Shown here in pieces: positions 40,854 through 48,958 of a stretch of 64,000 nucleotides of DNA. The DNA lies in NCBI RefSeq assembly GCF_003323745.1, contig NZ_QOIL01000007.1, positions 1 through 64,000 on the forward strand, read 5' to 3'. This DNA comes from Sphaerisporangium album (GTDB lineage Bacteria > Actinomycetota > Actinomycetes > Streptosporangiales > Streptosporangiaceae). The translations under genes were made by a program, and so were the position numbers. Position 1 is the first letter of the stretch, and every line of letters begins with the position of its first letter. The notes under the pieces are model-generated. The model had not been told where the DNA came from, ran no database searches, and saw nothing but the letters and a program-made list of their open reading frames with translations.

Positions 40854-42216
40854 CGCTGTCCACCGGGATGTGCTCCCCTATCAACTCGGAGACAAGGCTG
40901 ACGTACCGTTTCGCCTCTGGTTCCCAGTCGGCGCCGCGGTCGCCGTAGAGCGGGCGCTCACGCATCTTCTCCCACACGCGGTTGTCCTTTCCGGCCAGGA
41001 CCACGAAGACCACCCCGGGAAACCGCCCGCGTAACTCGCCGAGGAGCCGCGTCATGATGCCCGGCGAAAGGTTCTCGGCGCGCATCAGGGCGAAATACGT
41101 GAGCCGGTACCTCGCGAGCCTCTTCCCGATCTCCTCCGGGGTCCAGCCGGCGGAGAGGTGGAGCTGGTCGCGCAGCGTGGTGTCGTAGCGCTTCAGCAGC
41201 TCGTCGTACGCGTTCTCACCCGCGATGTCGAGCAGCCTGTTCACGCGGTACCTGGGTTGTGAGCAGGTGGCCCGCCGGACCACATGGTCGCCCAGCCGGT
41301 AGGCGGGCGTGGCGACGCCCACGACGCGCTGATCGACCTGCCGGCCCATGACCTCGGCGACGGTCGCCGCGGCGTCCAGGTCCACCCACAGGGGCACCGC
41401 GTGACGCATCGTCGTCGACTTCGACTGCTCCTTCTCGAACAGCGGCTCCAGCTCGGTGAGTGCCTCGAGAACCTTGTTCGTCTCCGCGCCCAGCATGGCG
41501 GTCGCCACCATGCGGGCATGGTCGCGGGCCTGGTCCCACGCGGTCATGTCGATGCCAAGGCTCTTGGCGACCCACTCGAGCTGGTCGGACGGGATCTCCT
41601 TGATGGCCCTGGTGACGTTGGTGATCCACCGCGCCGAGAGGGAATCCTCCTCCCTCGGCTCCACCTCGCCCCACAGCTTGCCGACCGCCTCCACGATCTC
41701 CGCGGCGATCGGCTCCGCGGTCTTGGCGTTCTCTTTCCCGGTCTTCGGAACGAACACCGTGAGCCTGTTGAGCCCGGACGGGGTACCGAGGCGGCTCCCG
41801 GCGAGCCGCGTGGTCGTCACCTTGTCGATGAGGACGGGCAGCACTTGTGTCGCGCGCTGGCTGCGCAACAGCATGAGGACGTCCGCTTCCAGGGACATCC
41901 ATGTCGAGTCCAGGGCGTCGCGATCGACGAGAAGGATCGCGAGGTCGCAGTTCCAGAGCGCATCGTTGATCTTGGCCTGGAACTCTTCCCCCGGCTTGAT
42001 CCGGCTGCGGTCGATCCACGGCCTGAAGCCGGCGTCGTCGAGCTTCGCCTCCAGCGTCCGCAGCAGCTTCGCCAGAAACCTCTTACGGTGATCGTGTTCG
42101 ACGAGGCTGTCGCCGTCGCCCAGTTCGTCCTCGGAGCGCCTCCGGGAGCTGTGGCTGATGAACACCAGGGGAGGGCCCGTACGGGATCGACCCAAAGGCG
42201 CGCACCCACCTAACAC
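40846..42216 (-). CDS. TIR-domain protein, first gene of the MoxR-vWA-S1 operon
   Basis: A 456-residue protein. An N-terminal TIR domain covers about residues 16-150: PLVFISHSS, FRPWIDRSRIKPGEEF, CDLAILLVDRDALDSTW, and Glu110 in WMSLEAD, the position of the catalytic Glu of NAD-cleaving TIR domains. The remaining 300 residues are not a family I recognise; they have a helical part (WITNVTRAIKEIPSDQ ...) and a mixed C-terminal part with FPGVVFVVLAGKDNRVWEK. TIR domains in bacterial defence deplete NAD or make signal nucleotides. The GTG start 42216 is uncertain; TTG 42195 has a better Shine-Dalgarno (AGGTGGG). It is the likely effector of the operon. Confidence 0.82.
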   Translation of the reverse strand: MLGGCAPLGRSRTGPPLVFISHSSRRRSEDELGDGDSLVEHDHRKRFLAKLLRTLEAKLDDAGFRPWIDRSRIKPGEEFQAKINDALWNCDLAILLVDRDALDSTWMSLEADVLMLLRSQRATQVLPVLIDKVTTTRLAGSRLGTPSGLNRLTVFVPKTGKENAKTAEPIAAEIVEAVGKLWGEVEPREEDSLSARWITNVTRAIKEIPSDQLEWVAKSLGIDMTAWDQARDHARMVATAMLGAETNKVLEALTELEPLFEKEQSKSTTMRHAVPLWVDLDAAATVAEVMGRQVDQRVVGVATPAYRLGDHVVRRATCSQPRYRVNRLLDIAGENAYDELLKRYDTTLRDQLHLSAGWTPEEIGKRLARYRLTYFALMRAENLSPGIMTRLLGELRGRFPGVVFVVLAGKDNRVWEKMRERPLYGDRGADWEPEAKRYVSLVSELIGEHIPVDSDD

Positions 42217-42343
42217 CCCTCACACCGCCATGGACAATCCCGAGCGTAGCGCCTCGATCACCGGCATGGCGGCCAAAGGGATCAACCACCAGAGTCAGCA
42301 TGTGGTGCCGGCTCCGTCCGCGCAGGAGCGGCGGACCACCCTT

Positions 42344-42363
42344 GCAAAGTGATATCACTTTGC
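42344..42363 (+). promoter_or_regulatory. Perfect 20-bp palindromic operator in the SPFH promoter
   Basis: GCAAAGTGATATCACTTTGC is a perfect palindrome. It lies between TTGCAA (42342-42347, -35-like) and TATGGT (42364-42369, -10-like), i.e. inside the promoter spacer, with the ATG 7 nt past the -10. The RHH protein two genes down is the likely binder. Confidence 0.75.
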
Positions 42364-42375
42364 TATGGTTGTGCC

Positions 42376-43320
42376 ATGGTCAAGCAATCCCCAAGGATGG
42401 TGGCGAAGGTGGACGAGGTCGAGAACGTGGCCGTCGAGATGCCCGCGGCGCGGGTGAGCGAGCGGCGGCCGTTCGACGTCAACGGGTGGCCCATGCTGGG
42501 CCTCGGGCTGCTGATGCTGGCCGGAGGCGTCGTCCTCCTGGTCCAGGGCGTGCAGGGCGACGGCAGCGGACCTCTGATCGTGTCGGGCGTGATCGTGCTG
42601 CTCCTCGCGCTCCTCGTGCTCGGCAGCCTCATGGCGATCGCCCCCGGCGAGGCCCGGGTCGTGCAGTTGCTCGGCCGCTACCTCGGGACGGTCCGCACCG
42701 ACGGCCTGCGGTGGGTGATCCCCTTCACCCAGAAGCGCAAGGTCTCCACCCGTATCCGGAACCACGAGACCGACGTGGCCAAGGTCAACGACCTGGACGG
42801 CAACCCGATCGAGATGGCGGCCGTCGTGGTGTGGCAGGTGGAGGACACGGCCAAGGCTCTGTTCGAGGTGGACGACTTCGTGGAGTTCGTCGCGATCCAG
42901 ACCGAGACGGCCGTCCGGCACATCGCGGGCAACTACCCCTACGACTCCCACGAGGACGGCCTCTCGCTGCGCGACAACGCCGACGAGATCACCGGCAAGC
43001 TGTCGGCCGAGATCTCCGCGCGGGTCGCGTCCGCCGGGGTCAAGGTCATCGAGTCGCGCATCACGCGCCTGTCGTACGCGCCGGAGATCGCCCAGGCCAT
43101 GCTGCGGCGTCAGCAGGCGGGCGCGGTCGTGGCCGCGCGGCAGCGCATCGTGGAAGGCGCGGTCGGCATGGTGGAGGCGGCCCTGCACCGGCTGGACGCG
43201 GCCGACGTCGTGGACCTCGACGACGAGCGGAAGGCGGCCATGGTGAGCAACCTGCTCGTGGTGCTCTGCGGCGACAGGGATGTGCAGCCGGTCGTCAACG
43301 CCGGCTCCCTGTACCAGTGA
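42376..43320 (+). CDS. SPFH/Band 7 domain membrane protein
   Basis: A 314-residue membrane protein. Two hydrophobic segments (about 38-60 and 68-90) are followed by an SPFH domain: [29 protein letters not shown], then [30 protein letters not shown] and [27 protein letters not shown]. Such stomatin/flotillin-like proteins form membrane scaffolds. ATG 42376 lies 7 nt after a -10-like box, so the mRNA is probably leaderless. It is followed 13 bp later by a ribbon-helix-helix protein and then a GPP34 protein. The unit diverges from the TIR operon. Confidence 0.85.
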   Translation: MVKQSPRMVAKVDEVENVAVEMPAARVSERRPFDVNGWPMLGLGLLMLAGGVVLLVQGVQGDGSGPLIVSGVIVLLLALLVLGSLMAIAPGEARVVQLLGRYLGTVRTDGLRWVIPFTQKRKVSTRIRNHETDVAKVNDLDGNPIEMAAVVVWQVEDTAKALFEVDDFVEFVAIQTETAVRHIAGNYPYDSHEDGLSLRDNADEITGKLSAEISARVASAGVKVIESRITRLSYAPEIAQAMLRRQQAGAVVAARQRIVEGAVGMVEAALHRLDAADVVDLDDERKAAMVSNLLVVLCGDRDVQPVVNAGSLYQ

Positions 43321-43333
43321 GCGAGCGGAACCG

Positions 43334-43597
43334 ATGAGCGAGCGCAGGAAGATCCTCCTGCGGCTCGACCCCGCCGTTCACGACGCGATCACCAAGTGGG
43401 CGGGCGACGAGCTCCGCAGCACGAACGCGCAGATCGAGTTCCTGCTCCGCCGGGCGCTGGCCGCGGCGGGGCGGCTTCCCGGCGACGTCGGGGGCATGCC
43501 CCGGCGTGGCCGTCCCCCGAAGAGACCGCACCCCGGCGGCGAGCCCGCGGGCACCGGGGACCAGACGGACACCGGCGACGGTGACGAGGAGGAATGA
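43334..43597 (+). CDS. Arc-like ribbon-helix-helix DNA-binding protein
   Basis: An 87-residue protein. Residues 4-46 ([41 protein letters not shown] in parts) match the Arc/CopG ribbon-helix-helix fold, with [15 protein letters not shown] typical of Arc-type proteins. The C-terminal 40 residues are Gly/Pro/acidic and probably unstructured. It sits between the SPFH and GPP34 genes and is the obvious candidate to bind the 20-bp palindrome upstream of the operon. Its stop overlaps the GPP34 start region (TGATG). Confidence 0.82.
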   Translation: MSERRKILLRLDPAVHDAITKWAGDELRSTNAQIEFLLRRALAAAGRLPGDVGGMPRRGRPPKRPHPGGEPAGTGDQTDTGDGDEEE

Positions 43598-44235
43598 TGG
43601 TGGACGTCCCGGACACGCTGCCCGAACGGCTCTACCTGCTCACCTACGATGTCGAGAAGAAGAGGATGACCTACCGCTCGGAGCTCGGGTATCTGATGCG
43701 CGCGGGCATCCTCGCCGAGCTGCTGCTCGCCGGCCACATCGCCGACGCGACCGGCGGCCCGGTCGCCCGGGCGAAGACGCTGGCCGATCCCCTGCTCGAC
43801 GAGACGCTCCAGATGGTGGCGGAGTCGCGCCGGCGCACCTGGCAGCACTGGGTGAACAAGGGCTCGGGCGCGGCGGCGCGGCAGGTGCGCGACCGCCTGG
43901 AGTCCGGCGGCTGGATCCGCGTGGAACGCCGCCACGTACTCGGCTTCATCCCGCTCACGAAGGTCACCGTCCGCGACACGCGGGTGGTCAAGAGGCTCGC
44001 GGGGACGGTCGCGTCGGCCCTGCGCGGCGCCCATCCCGCCTCGCGCCTGGACCGCAGGGACGCGGCGCTGGCCGCTCTCGCGGCCGCGGTGCGGCTCAGG
44101 ACCGTGATGCCGAGGGCCGACTGGCGGGCCAGGCGCGTGCGCGGCGAGGAACTCGCGGAGGTGGTCGCCCCGGTGCCGTGGGCGCTGCGCAAGGCGATCC
44201 AGGCCGCCCAGGCCGCCGCCGGGAGCGGGGGCTGA
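43597..44235 (+). CDS. GPP34 (GOLPH3-like) family protein
   Basis: A 212-residue protein of the GPP34 family, which includes the eukaryotic Golgi PI4P-binding protein GOLPH3. The opening LPERLYLLTYDVEKKRMTYRSELGYLMRAGILAELLLAGHI and RRHVLGFIPLTKVTVRD match the family. The bacterial members are frequent in actinobacteria and of unknown role; lipid-membrane binding is inferred from GOLPH3. Start ATG 43597 has GAGGAGG 4-5 nt upstream; ATG 43594 is possible. Association with an SPFH membrane scaffold supports a membrane role. Confidence 0.85.
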   Translation: MVDVPDTLPERLYLLTYDVEKKRMTYRSELGYLMRAGILAELLLAGHIADATGGPVARAKTLADPLLDETLQMVAESRRRTWQHWVNKGSGAAARQVRDRLESGGWIRVERRHVLGFIPLTKVTVRDTRVVKRLAGTVASALRGAHPASRLDRRDAALAALAAAVRLRTVMPRADWRARRVRGEELAEVVAPVPWALRKAIQAAQAAAGSGG

Positions 44236-44286
44236 ACGGCGACGGCGCCTCCGCGGGCAGGCGGGCAGGGCGGTCATGCGGGGCGG

Positions 44287-44455
44287 CCCTACGGGCAGGA
44301 ACCCTTGTGCACAACCGCTCTACGGACAGGGACCCTTGCGCAGAAGCGCTCTACCGGCAGGGGAAGCCGCTCTACGGGCAGGGATCGCTGCGCAGAAGCC
44401 GCTCTACGGGCAGGGATCCTTGCGTGGGAGCCGCTCTACGGGCGGGGCGGGTACG
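44287..44455. repeat. Minisatellite of about 31-bp units between GPP34 and DUF1707 genes
   Basis: Six imperfect copies of GCTCTACGGGCAGGGATC-type units start near 44287, 44317, 44348, 44369, 44401 and 44433. Most intervals are 30-32 bp, one is 21. The last copy overlaps the DUF1707 stop codon, so the array may have grown from that gene's 3' end. Confidence 0.7.
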
Positions 44456-45335
44456 GCGGATCCGCGGGGGGCGGGGGGTACGGGGGGCCGTCGTAGCGGC
44501 CCTCCCTGCGGGCGTCGCGCCACTCCCTGCGCTCCTCGCGGCGCGCGCGCTGCTCCTCCCGGCGGTACTCCCTGCGCGCCTCGTGCTCCTCGCGGCGCTG
44601 TTCCCGGCGCGCCTCGTGGAGGGAGCGGTGCAGCTGGTGCCGCTCGGCGCGCATGTCGCGCAGCATGCCCTGGACGTCGCCGCGCACCTCGGCCCGGCGC
44701 TCCAGCCACCACTCGCTCCACTCGTTCAGCGCCCGGCGGATCGGCTTCGCGCGCGAGTCGCCGATGATCTTGACCTCGCCCATCAGGACGTACGCCCGCA
44801 CCCGGACGACCGGCACGTTCTGCCCGGGGGGCGCCTCGATGACCCTGACCTTCTTCTCGCCCATGATGGCGACACCGCCGAGGTCGACGTCCACGCCGTC
44901 CGGGACGATGATCTTCACGCTGCCCATCACGGCGGTGGCGATGATGTCGATCTCGTTGGCGCGGACCTCGGCCTCGCGCAGGTCGAGGGTCACCTCGCCC
45001 ATGACGGCGACCACGCCGATCTCGTCCTCGACCCGCCACTTGCCCTTCCGCTTGGTCTCGCCCATGATCGCGGCGTACCAGCGGCGGGCCCTGCCGGAAC
45101 GCGGGGCGGCGGGCGGGGCGTACGCGGCGGGCGCGGGGCCCGGGGCGGCGGGCGACCCTGGGAGGTCGGTGGTGATCTGGGCCAGTTCGGCCTGGGTGGC
45201 CGCGAGGTAGGCGGCCTCCGTGCGCTCGGTCAGCTCCGCCAGCGTGAGGCGCCCCTCGACGGAGGCCTGACGCAGACGTTCGACCACGGCCTCACGCTCG
45301 GCGTCCGAGGCGCGCATTTCACCCGGATCGTTCAT
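44436..45335 (-). CDS. DUF1707 / LiaF-like envelope-response protein
   Basis: A 299-residue protein. DUF1707 (RASDAEREAVVERLRQASVEGRLTLAELTERTEAAY in parts) is at residues 8-60. A LiaF-type C-terminal fold follows (AIMGETKRKGKWRVED, VAVMGEVTLDLREAE, TAVMGSVKIIVPDGVDVDLGGVAIMGEKKVRV), four repeats built on (A)xMGxxK. The last 90 residues are a highly charged Arg/Glu helix (RREQRREEHEARREYRREE) with a Pro-rich end. No TM helix is seen, so it may be cytoplasmic. ATG 45335 is 6 nt after TAGATT, suggesting a leaderless mRNA; ATG 45317 is the alternative. Confidence 0.8.
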   Translation of the reverse strand: MNDPGEMRASDAEREAVVERLRQASVEGRLTLAELTERTEAAYLAATQAELAQITTDLPGSPAAPGPAPAAYAPPAAPRSGRARRWYAAIMGETKRKGKWRVEDEIGVVAVMGEVTLDLREAEVRANEIDIIATAVMGSVKIIVPDGVDVDLGGVAIMGEKKVRVIEAPPGQNVPVVRVRAYVLMGEVKIIGDSRAKPIRRALNEWSEWWLERRAEVRGDVQGMLRDMRAERHQLHRSLHEARREQRREEHEARREYRREEQRARREERREWRDARREGRYDGPPYPPPPADPPYPPRP

Positions 45336-45438
45336 GCATTGAATCTAGCGCGCATGTCTGGCCTCGTCCGATCCTCCGTAAGGAGGAAACCCGTACCAAA
45401 CGTGACGACGCCCCCCGCCCGTTCCCGCGGACGAGGCG

Positions 45439-46380
45439 TCACGGCCCGGACAGGGCGGGGGCGCAGCGCAGGACCTCGCGGGCGAGCCCCTCGTCCCCCT
45501 CGATGCGCGCGGCGAACGCCTCGGGCGTCCCCCGTCCGCCGAGCAGAAAGCAGAACTCCACCACGTCACAGGTGATCTGGGCGTCGGACGGCGCGCCGTC
45601 GTCGGGCGCGGCGACCCGGGCGACCGACAGCGGAACGTGCCACGCGCCGCCTCCCGGCCCGGTCAGCGTGAGCCGCACGGAACGCTCGCCCCCGTCCACG
45701 CCGGACAGCAGCATCGTCCAGGGGATCAGCCGCGCGCAGAAGTCGGCCGTCGGGTGGATGTGCGCGGCGAGCGGGAGCGGGAGGGGCAGGCCGATGACCG
45801 TGGCGGCGTCGTCGGTGTGGATCCAGGTCTCCAGCATGCGCGCAAGCAGGTGGTCCGACACCGGGAACTGGATGCCCCCGGGCGCGATCGGCGTCCCCGG
45901 CTCCATGGCGGCGGCGCGCGCGCAGATCGTCTCGGCCTGGGCGCGCCATTCGACGCGGGTCTCCTCCGGCCTCCGGCCGCCCGTGTAGGCGATCATGTCG
46001 GCGGTGCGGCTCAGCACCTCGTCGGCCGCCAGCGGCGGGCCGGCGACCGCGGCGCCGATCGCGTTGGCGACGAGGCCGTCGGTCGCGGCGAGGTGGGCCA
46101 CGAGCTCCTGCAGCGTCCAGCCCTCGACGATCTTCTGCGCCCAGTCGGCGGGCGTGGCGGAGGCGAGCAGCGCGTCCATCGCGGCCACCCGTGCGGCGAA
46201 GGGCGCGGCGAACCCGGCGGCGGGCGCGGGAGGGCGGGCGGACCGCGCGGCCGGGAGCAGCCGGGCGAGCGCGCCGGGAGGCGGCGTGGACGCGGCCTCG
46301 GCGAGCACGTCGAGGCTCAGGCGGGTGACCGGGTCGGAGGTCCCCGGTATCTCGTCGCCGCGGCCGGCGTGGCGGTCCAT
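45439..46380 (-). CDS. Maleylpyruvate isomerase/DinB-like protein coupled to an ECF sigma factor
   Basis: A 313-residue protein with the mycothiol-dependent maleylpyruvate isomerase N-terminal (DinB-like four-helix) domain at about 65-220: GWTLQELVAHLAATDGLVANAIG supplies one metal-site His; ETWIHTDDAATV supplies another. The first 60 residues (PVTRLSLDVLAEAASTPPPGALARLL) resemble the short helical start of anti-sigma regulators, but there is no HxxxCxxC zinc motif. ATG 46380 overlaps the sigma-factor stop (TGATG) with GGAGG just ahead. It may regulate that sigma factor or be a thiol transferase; the coupling favours regulation. Confidence 0.72.
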   Translation of the reverse strand: MDRHAGRGDEIPGTSDPVTRLSLDVLAEAASTPPPGALARLLPAARSARPPAPAAGFAAPFAARVAAMDALLASATPADWAQKIVEGWTLQELVAHLAATDGLVANAIGAAVAGPPLAADEVLSRTADMIAYTGGRRPEETRVEWRAQAETICARAAAMEPGTPIAPGGIQFPVSDHLLARMLETWIHTDDAATVIGLPLPLPLAAHIHPTADFCARLIPWTMLLSGVDGGERSVRLTLTGPGGGAWHVPLSVARVAAPDDGAPSDAQITCDVVEFCFLLGGRGTPEAFAARIEGDEGLAREVLRCAPALSGP

Positions 46381-46934
46381 CACACCTCCTCTTCGGCCAG
46401 TTCGTCGGCGAGCCTGCGAAGACCCAGGCGTATGCGTGACTTGACCGTGCCCTCGGGCAGGCCGAGATCCTCGGCCGTCTGACGATAGGTACGGCCACGG
46501 TAGTAGGCGAGTTCGATGGGCTCGCGTAAACCCCCCGGCAACCGGCTGACGGCCTCCCGCACCCGGGCGGCCTCGTCGGCGGCCAGCACCCAGTCCTCCA
46601 GGGGACTCGGCTCGGGTTCGGTCAGGCGCGGGCCGAGGGCCGAGACGCGGTGCCGGTGCTCGGTGCGCACGTGGTCGACGGCGCGCCGGTGGGCGATCGT
46701 GGCGAGCCAGGACCGCAGCGACCCCCGGTCGGGGTCGAAGGCCAGCGGGCGCTCCCAGAAGGTGACGAAGACCTCCTGGACGATGTCCTCGGCGACGACG
46801 CGGTCACGGGTGACGCGCAGCGCCAGCCCGAGCACGAGGGGATAGTGCCGGTGGTGCACCTCGCCGAGGGCGTTCTCGTCCCCGCCGACGACGCGTTGGT
46901 GAAGCAACCGGTCGTCGGTCCCAGGCGCCTCCAC
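46380..46934 (-). CDS. ECF RNA polymerase sigma factor
   Basis: A 184-residue ECF (group 4) sigma factor. Region 2 is AEDIVQEVFVTFWERPLAFDPDRGSLRSWLATIAHRRAVDHVR in parts; region 4 is LPGGLREPIELAYYRGRTYRQTAEDLGLPEGTVKSRIRLGLRRLADEL. The type is close to the SigK/SigL (RskA-linked) groups. GTG 46934 is preferred because GGAGGGGGG precedes it; ATG 47012 is an alternative that would add 26 residues. The next gene, overlapping by 1-3 nt, is a DinB-like protein in the position where an anti-sigma factor is usual. It diverges from aidB. Confidence 0.88.
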   Translation of the reverse strand: MEAPGTDDRLLHQRVVGGDENALGEVHHRHYPLVLGLALRVTRDRVVAEDIVQEVFVTFWERPLAFDPDRGSLRSWLATIAHRRAVDHVRTEHRHRVSALGPRLTEPEPSPLEDWVLAADEAARVREAVSRLPGGLREPIELAYYRGRTYRQTAEDLGLPEGTVKSRIRLGLRRLADELAEEEV

Positions 46935-47111
46935 CGGGCTCCCCCCTCCTCCGGCCGGCCACGTCGGCCCGCCGCCGGCGTCCGCCGGCCACCATCCCGC
47001 CACCCGAAGCATCCCATTCTTGTGAAGAAATGTTGAGATGGATGCCTGAGCACGCATGAAACGGCGCGCTCCCGCACACAGAATCGCGCAGCGATCCGCC
47101 CGGAGGTTCCC

Positions 47112-48740
47112 TTGTCGCACGATGTCTTCAACCAGGCACCCCCGCTCACCGGCCACGACGTGTCCGCCGACCCCGCCCTGCTGGACGGCGTGAAGCGCGA
47201 GGACGCCGACTGGGCGCTCGGGGAACTGCGCACCCTGGGCACGCTCGCCGGCTCGGCGCGGGCCCAGGAGTGGGGACGTCTGGCCAACGACAATCCCCCG
47301 GTGCTGCGCACGCACGACCGGTACGGCAACCGGATCGACGAGGTCGAGTTCCATCCGGCCTGGCACGAGCTGATGGGGGTGGCGGTCGAGCACGGCCTGC
47401 ACGCGACGCCGTGGTCGTCCGCGCGGCCGGGCGCACACGTCGCCCGCGCGGCCAAGTTCTATGTGTGGTCGCAGGTCGAGGCCGGGCACGGCTGCCCCAT
47501 CTCGATGACCTACGCGAGCGTGGCGGCGCTGCGCCACACGCCGGCGCTGGCGGCCGTCTGGGAGCCGCTGCTGGTCTCGCGCACCTACGACTTCGGCCTG
47601 CGCCCGCCGGCGGCCAAGCGCGGCGTGCTGGCCGGGATGGCGATGACCGAGAAGCAGGGCGGCTCGGACGTGCGCGCCAACACCACCACGGCCGAGCCGC
47701 TCGGCGACGGGAGCTACGCGCTCACCGGGCACAAGTGGTTCAACTCGGCGCCGATGTGCGACGTGTTCCTCGTGCTCGCGCAGGCCCCGGGCGGGCTGTC
47801 GTGCTTCCTGCTGCCCCGCGTGCTCCCGGACGGGTCACGCAACGCGATGCGCCTGATGCGGCTGAAGGAGAAGCTCGGCAACCGGTCCAACGCCTCGGCC
47901 GAGGTCGAGTACGACGGCGCCGCCGCCTACCTGGTCGGGGAGGAGGGGCGCGGGGTGCGGACCATCATGGAGATGGTCAACATGACCCGGCTGGACTGCG
48001 TGATCGGCTCGGCGGCCGGCATGCGGTATGGCGTGACGCAGGCCGTCCACCACGCCACCCACCGCTCGGCGTTCGGCGCGCCGCTGTCCGAGCAGCCGCT
48101 GATGCGCAACGTGCTCGCCGACCTGGCCATCGAGTCGGAGGCCGCCACGGCGGCCATGATGCGCCTGGCCGGGGTGACCGACCGGGCGATCCGGGGCGTG
48201 CGGGGCGAGGGCGCGCTGCGGCGCACGGCGCTGGCGGCGTCGAAGTACTGGGTGTGCAAGCGGGCGCCCGCCCACGCGGCCGAGTCGCTGGAGTGCCTCG
48301 GCGGCAACGGCTACGTCGAGGAGTCCCAGATGCCACGCCTGTTCCGCGACTCCCCGCTCAACGGCATCTGGGAGGGCTCCGGCAACGTAGCGGCACTAGA
48401 TCTACTCAGATCCATCGTAAAGGAGCCCGCGAGCCTCGACGCGTTCTTCGACGAGGTGGATCTGGCCGCGGGTGCCGACCGCCACCTCGACAGCGCCATC
48501 CTCAAGATCAAGGAGTCCGTCACCGACACGAGCGACCTCGAGTACCGAGCTCGCCGGGTGGTTGAACGCCTGGCCCTCGTGTTCCAGGGGTCGCTGCTGG
48601 TAAGACACAGTCCCCCGGCCGTCGCCGACGCCTTCTGCGCCTCCCGGCTGAGTACCGATTGGGGCCACGCTTTCGGCACCCTCCCTTCCGGCCTGGACCT
48701 CACCGCGATCATCGACAGGGCAGACGTGAAGATCAACTAG
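47112..48740 (+). CDS. aidB: Acyl-CoA dehydrogenase-family AidB protein
   Basis: A 542-residue flavoprotein of the AidB branch, associated with the alkylation-damage (adaptive) response. Motifs of the branch are MTYASVAALRHTPALAA, GMAMTEKQGGSDVRANTT, GHKWFNSAPMCDVFLVLAQ, LKEKLGNRSNASAEVE, CLGGNGYVEESQMPRLFRDSPLNGIWEGSGNV in parts. The C-terminal helical extension typical for AidB is complete. The start is TTG 47112 after CGGAGG. It diverges from the ECF sigma gene with 177 bp between. A degenerate copy of its 3' end is found 3.6 kb downstream at 52001-52145. Confidence 0.92.
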   Translation: MSHDVFNQAPPLTGHDVSADPALLDGVKREDADWALGELRTLGTLAGSARAQEWGRLANDNPPVLRTHDRYGNRIDEVEFHPAWHELMGVAVEHGLHATPWSSARPGAHVARAAKFYVWSQVEAGHGCPISMTYASVAALRHTPALAAVWEPLLVSRTYDFGLRPPAAKRGVLAGMAMTEKQGGSDVRANTTTAEPLGDGSYALTGHKWFNSAPMCDVFLVLAQAPGGLSCFLLPRVLPDGSRNAMRLMRLKEKLGNRSNASAEVEYDGAAAYLVGEEGRGVRTIMEMVNMTRLDCVIGSAAGMRYGVTQAVHHATHRSAFGAPLSEQPLMRNVLADLAIESEAATAAMMRLAGVTDRAIRGVRGEGALRRTALAASKYWVCKRAPAHAAESLECLGGNGYVEESQMPRLFRDSPLNGIWEGSGNVAALDLLRSIVKEPASLDAFFDEVDLAAGADRHLDSAILKIKESVTDTSDLEYRARRVVERLALVFQGSLLVRHSPPAVADAFCASRLSTDWGHAFGTLPSGLDLTAIIDRADVKIN

Positions 48741-48806
48741 TCAGGATCGAAATCAGCCTGAACGAGACGTCGCGCGGGGGTCCCCTCCGTGAGGGGAGAG
48801 TTGGCG

Positions 48807-48935
48807 ATGTCACTCAGCGAACTGCGCTTCCTGCAGGGCTGTACGCTCCGGCAGGCAGAGGCGGCACTCGGAACCAGCGTTGGCAACGCGAAGGTCCTGC
48901 AACACCGCGCCCTTCGCCTGGCGGCGAAACTCGGA
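48807..48935 (+). pseudogene. Remnant of a sigma-factor region 4
   Basis: A 43-codon stretch beginning MSLSELRFLQGCTLRQAEAA and continuing LGTSVGNAKVLQHRALRLAAKL matches the C-terminal region 4 helix-turn-helix of an ECF sigma factor (typical text: LxxAETAxxLGxSVGAVKxLQHRALRxL). Upstream regions are absent, so this is a broken gene. The frame continues to 49016, antisense to the next gene, without similarity. Confidence 0.65.
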
Positions 48936-48958
48936 ACGGGTGATCCGGCTGCGAAACT

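Noticed and set aside
36994..42216. Simple housekeeping MoxR/vWA magnesium-chelatase-like unit
   Set aside because: The TIR protein and the S1 protein are translationally linked, which housekeeping units lack.
44287..44455. CRISPR array
   Set aside because: Units are contiguous and of unequal length, with no unique spacers and no cas genes.
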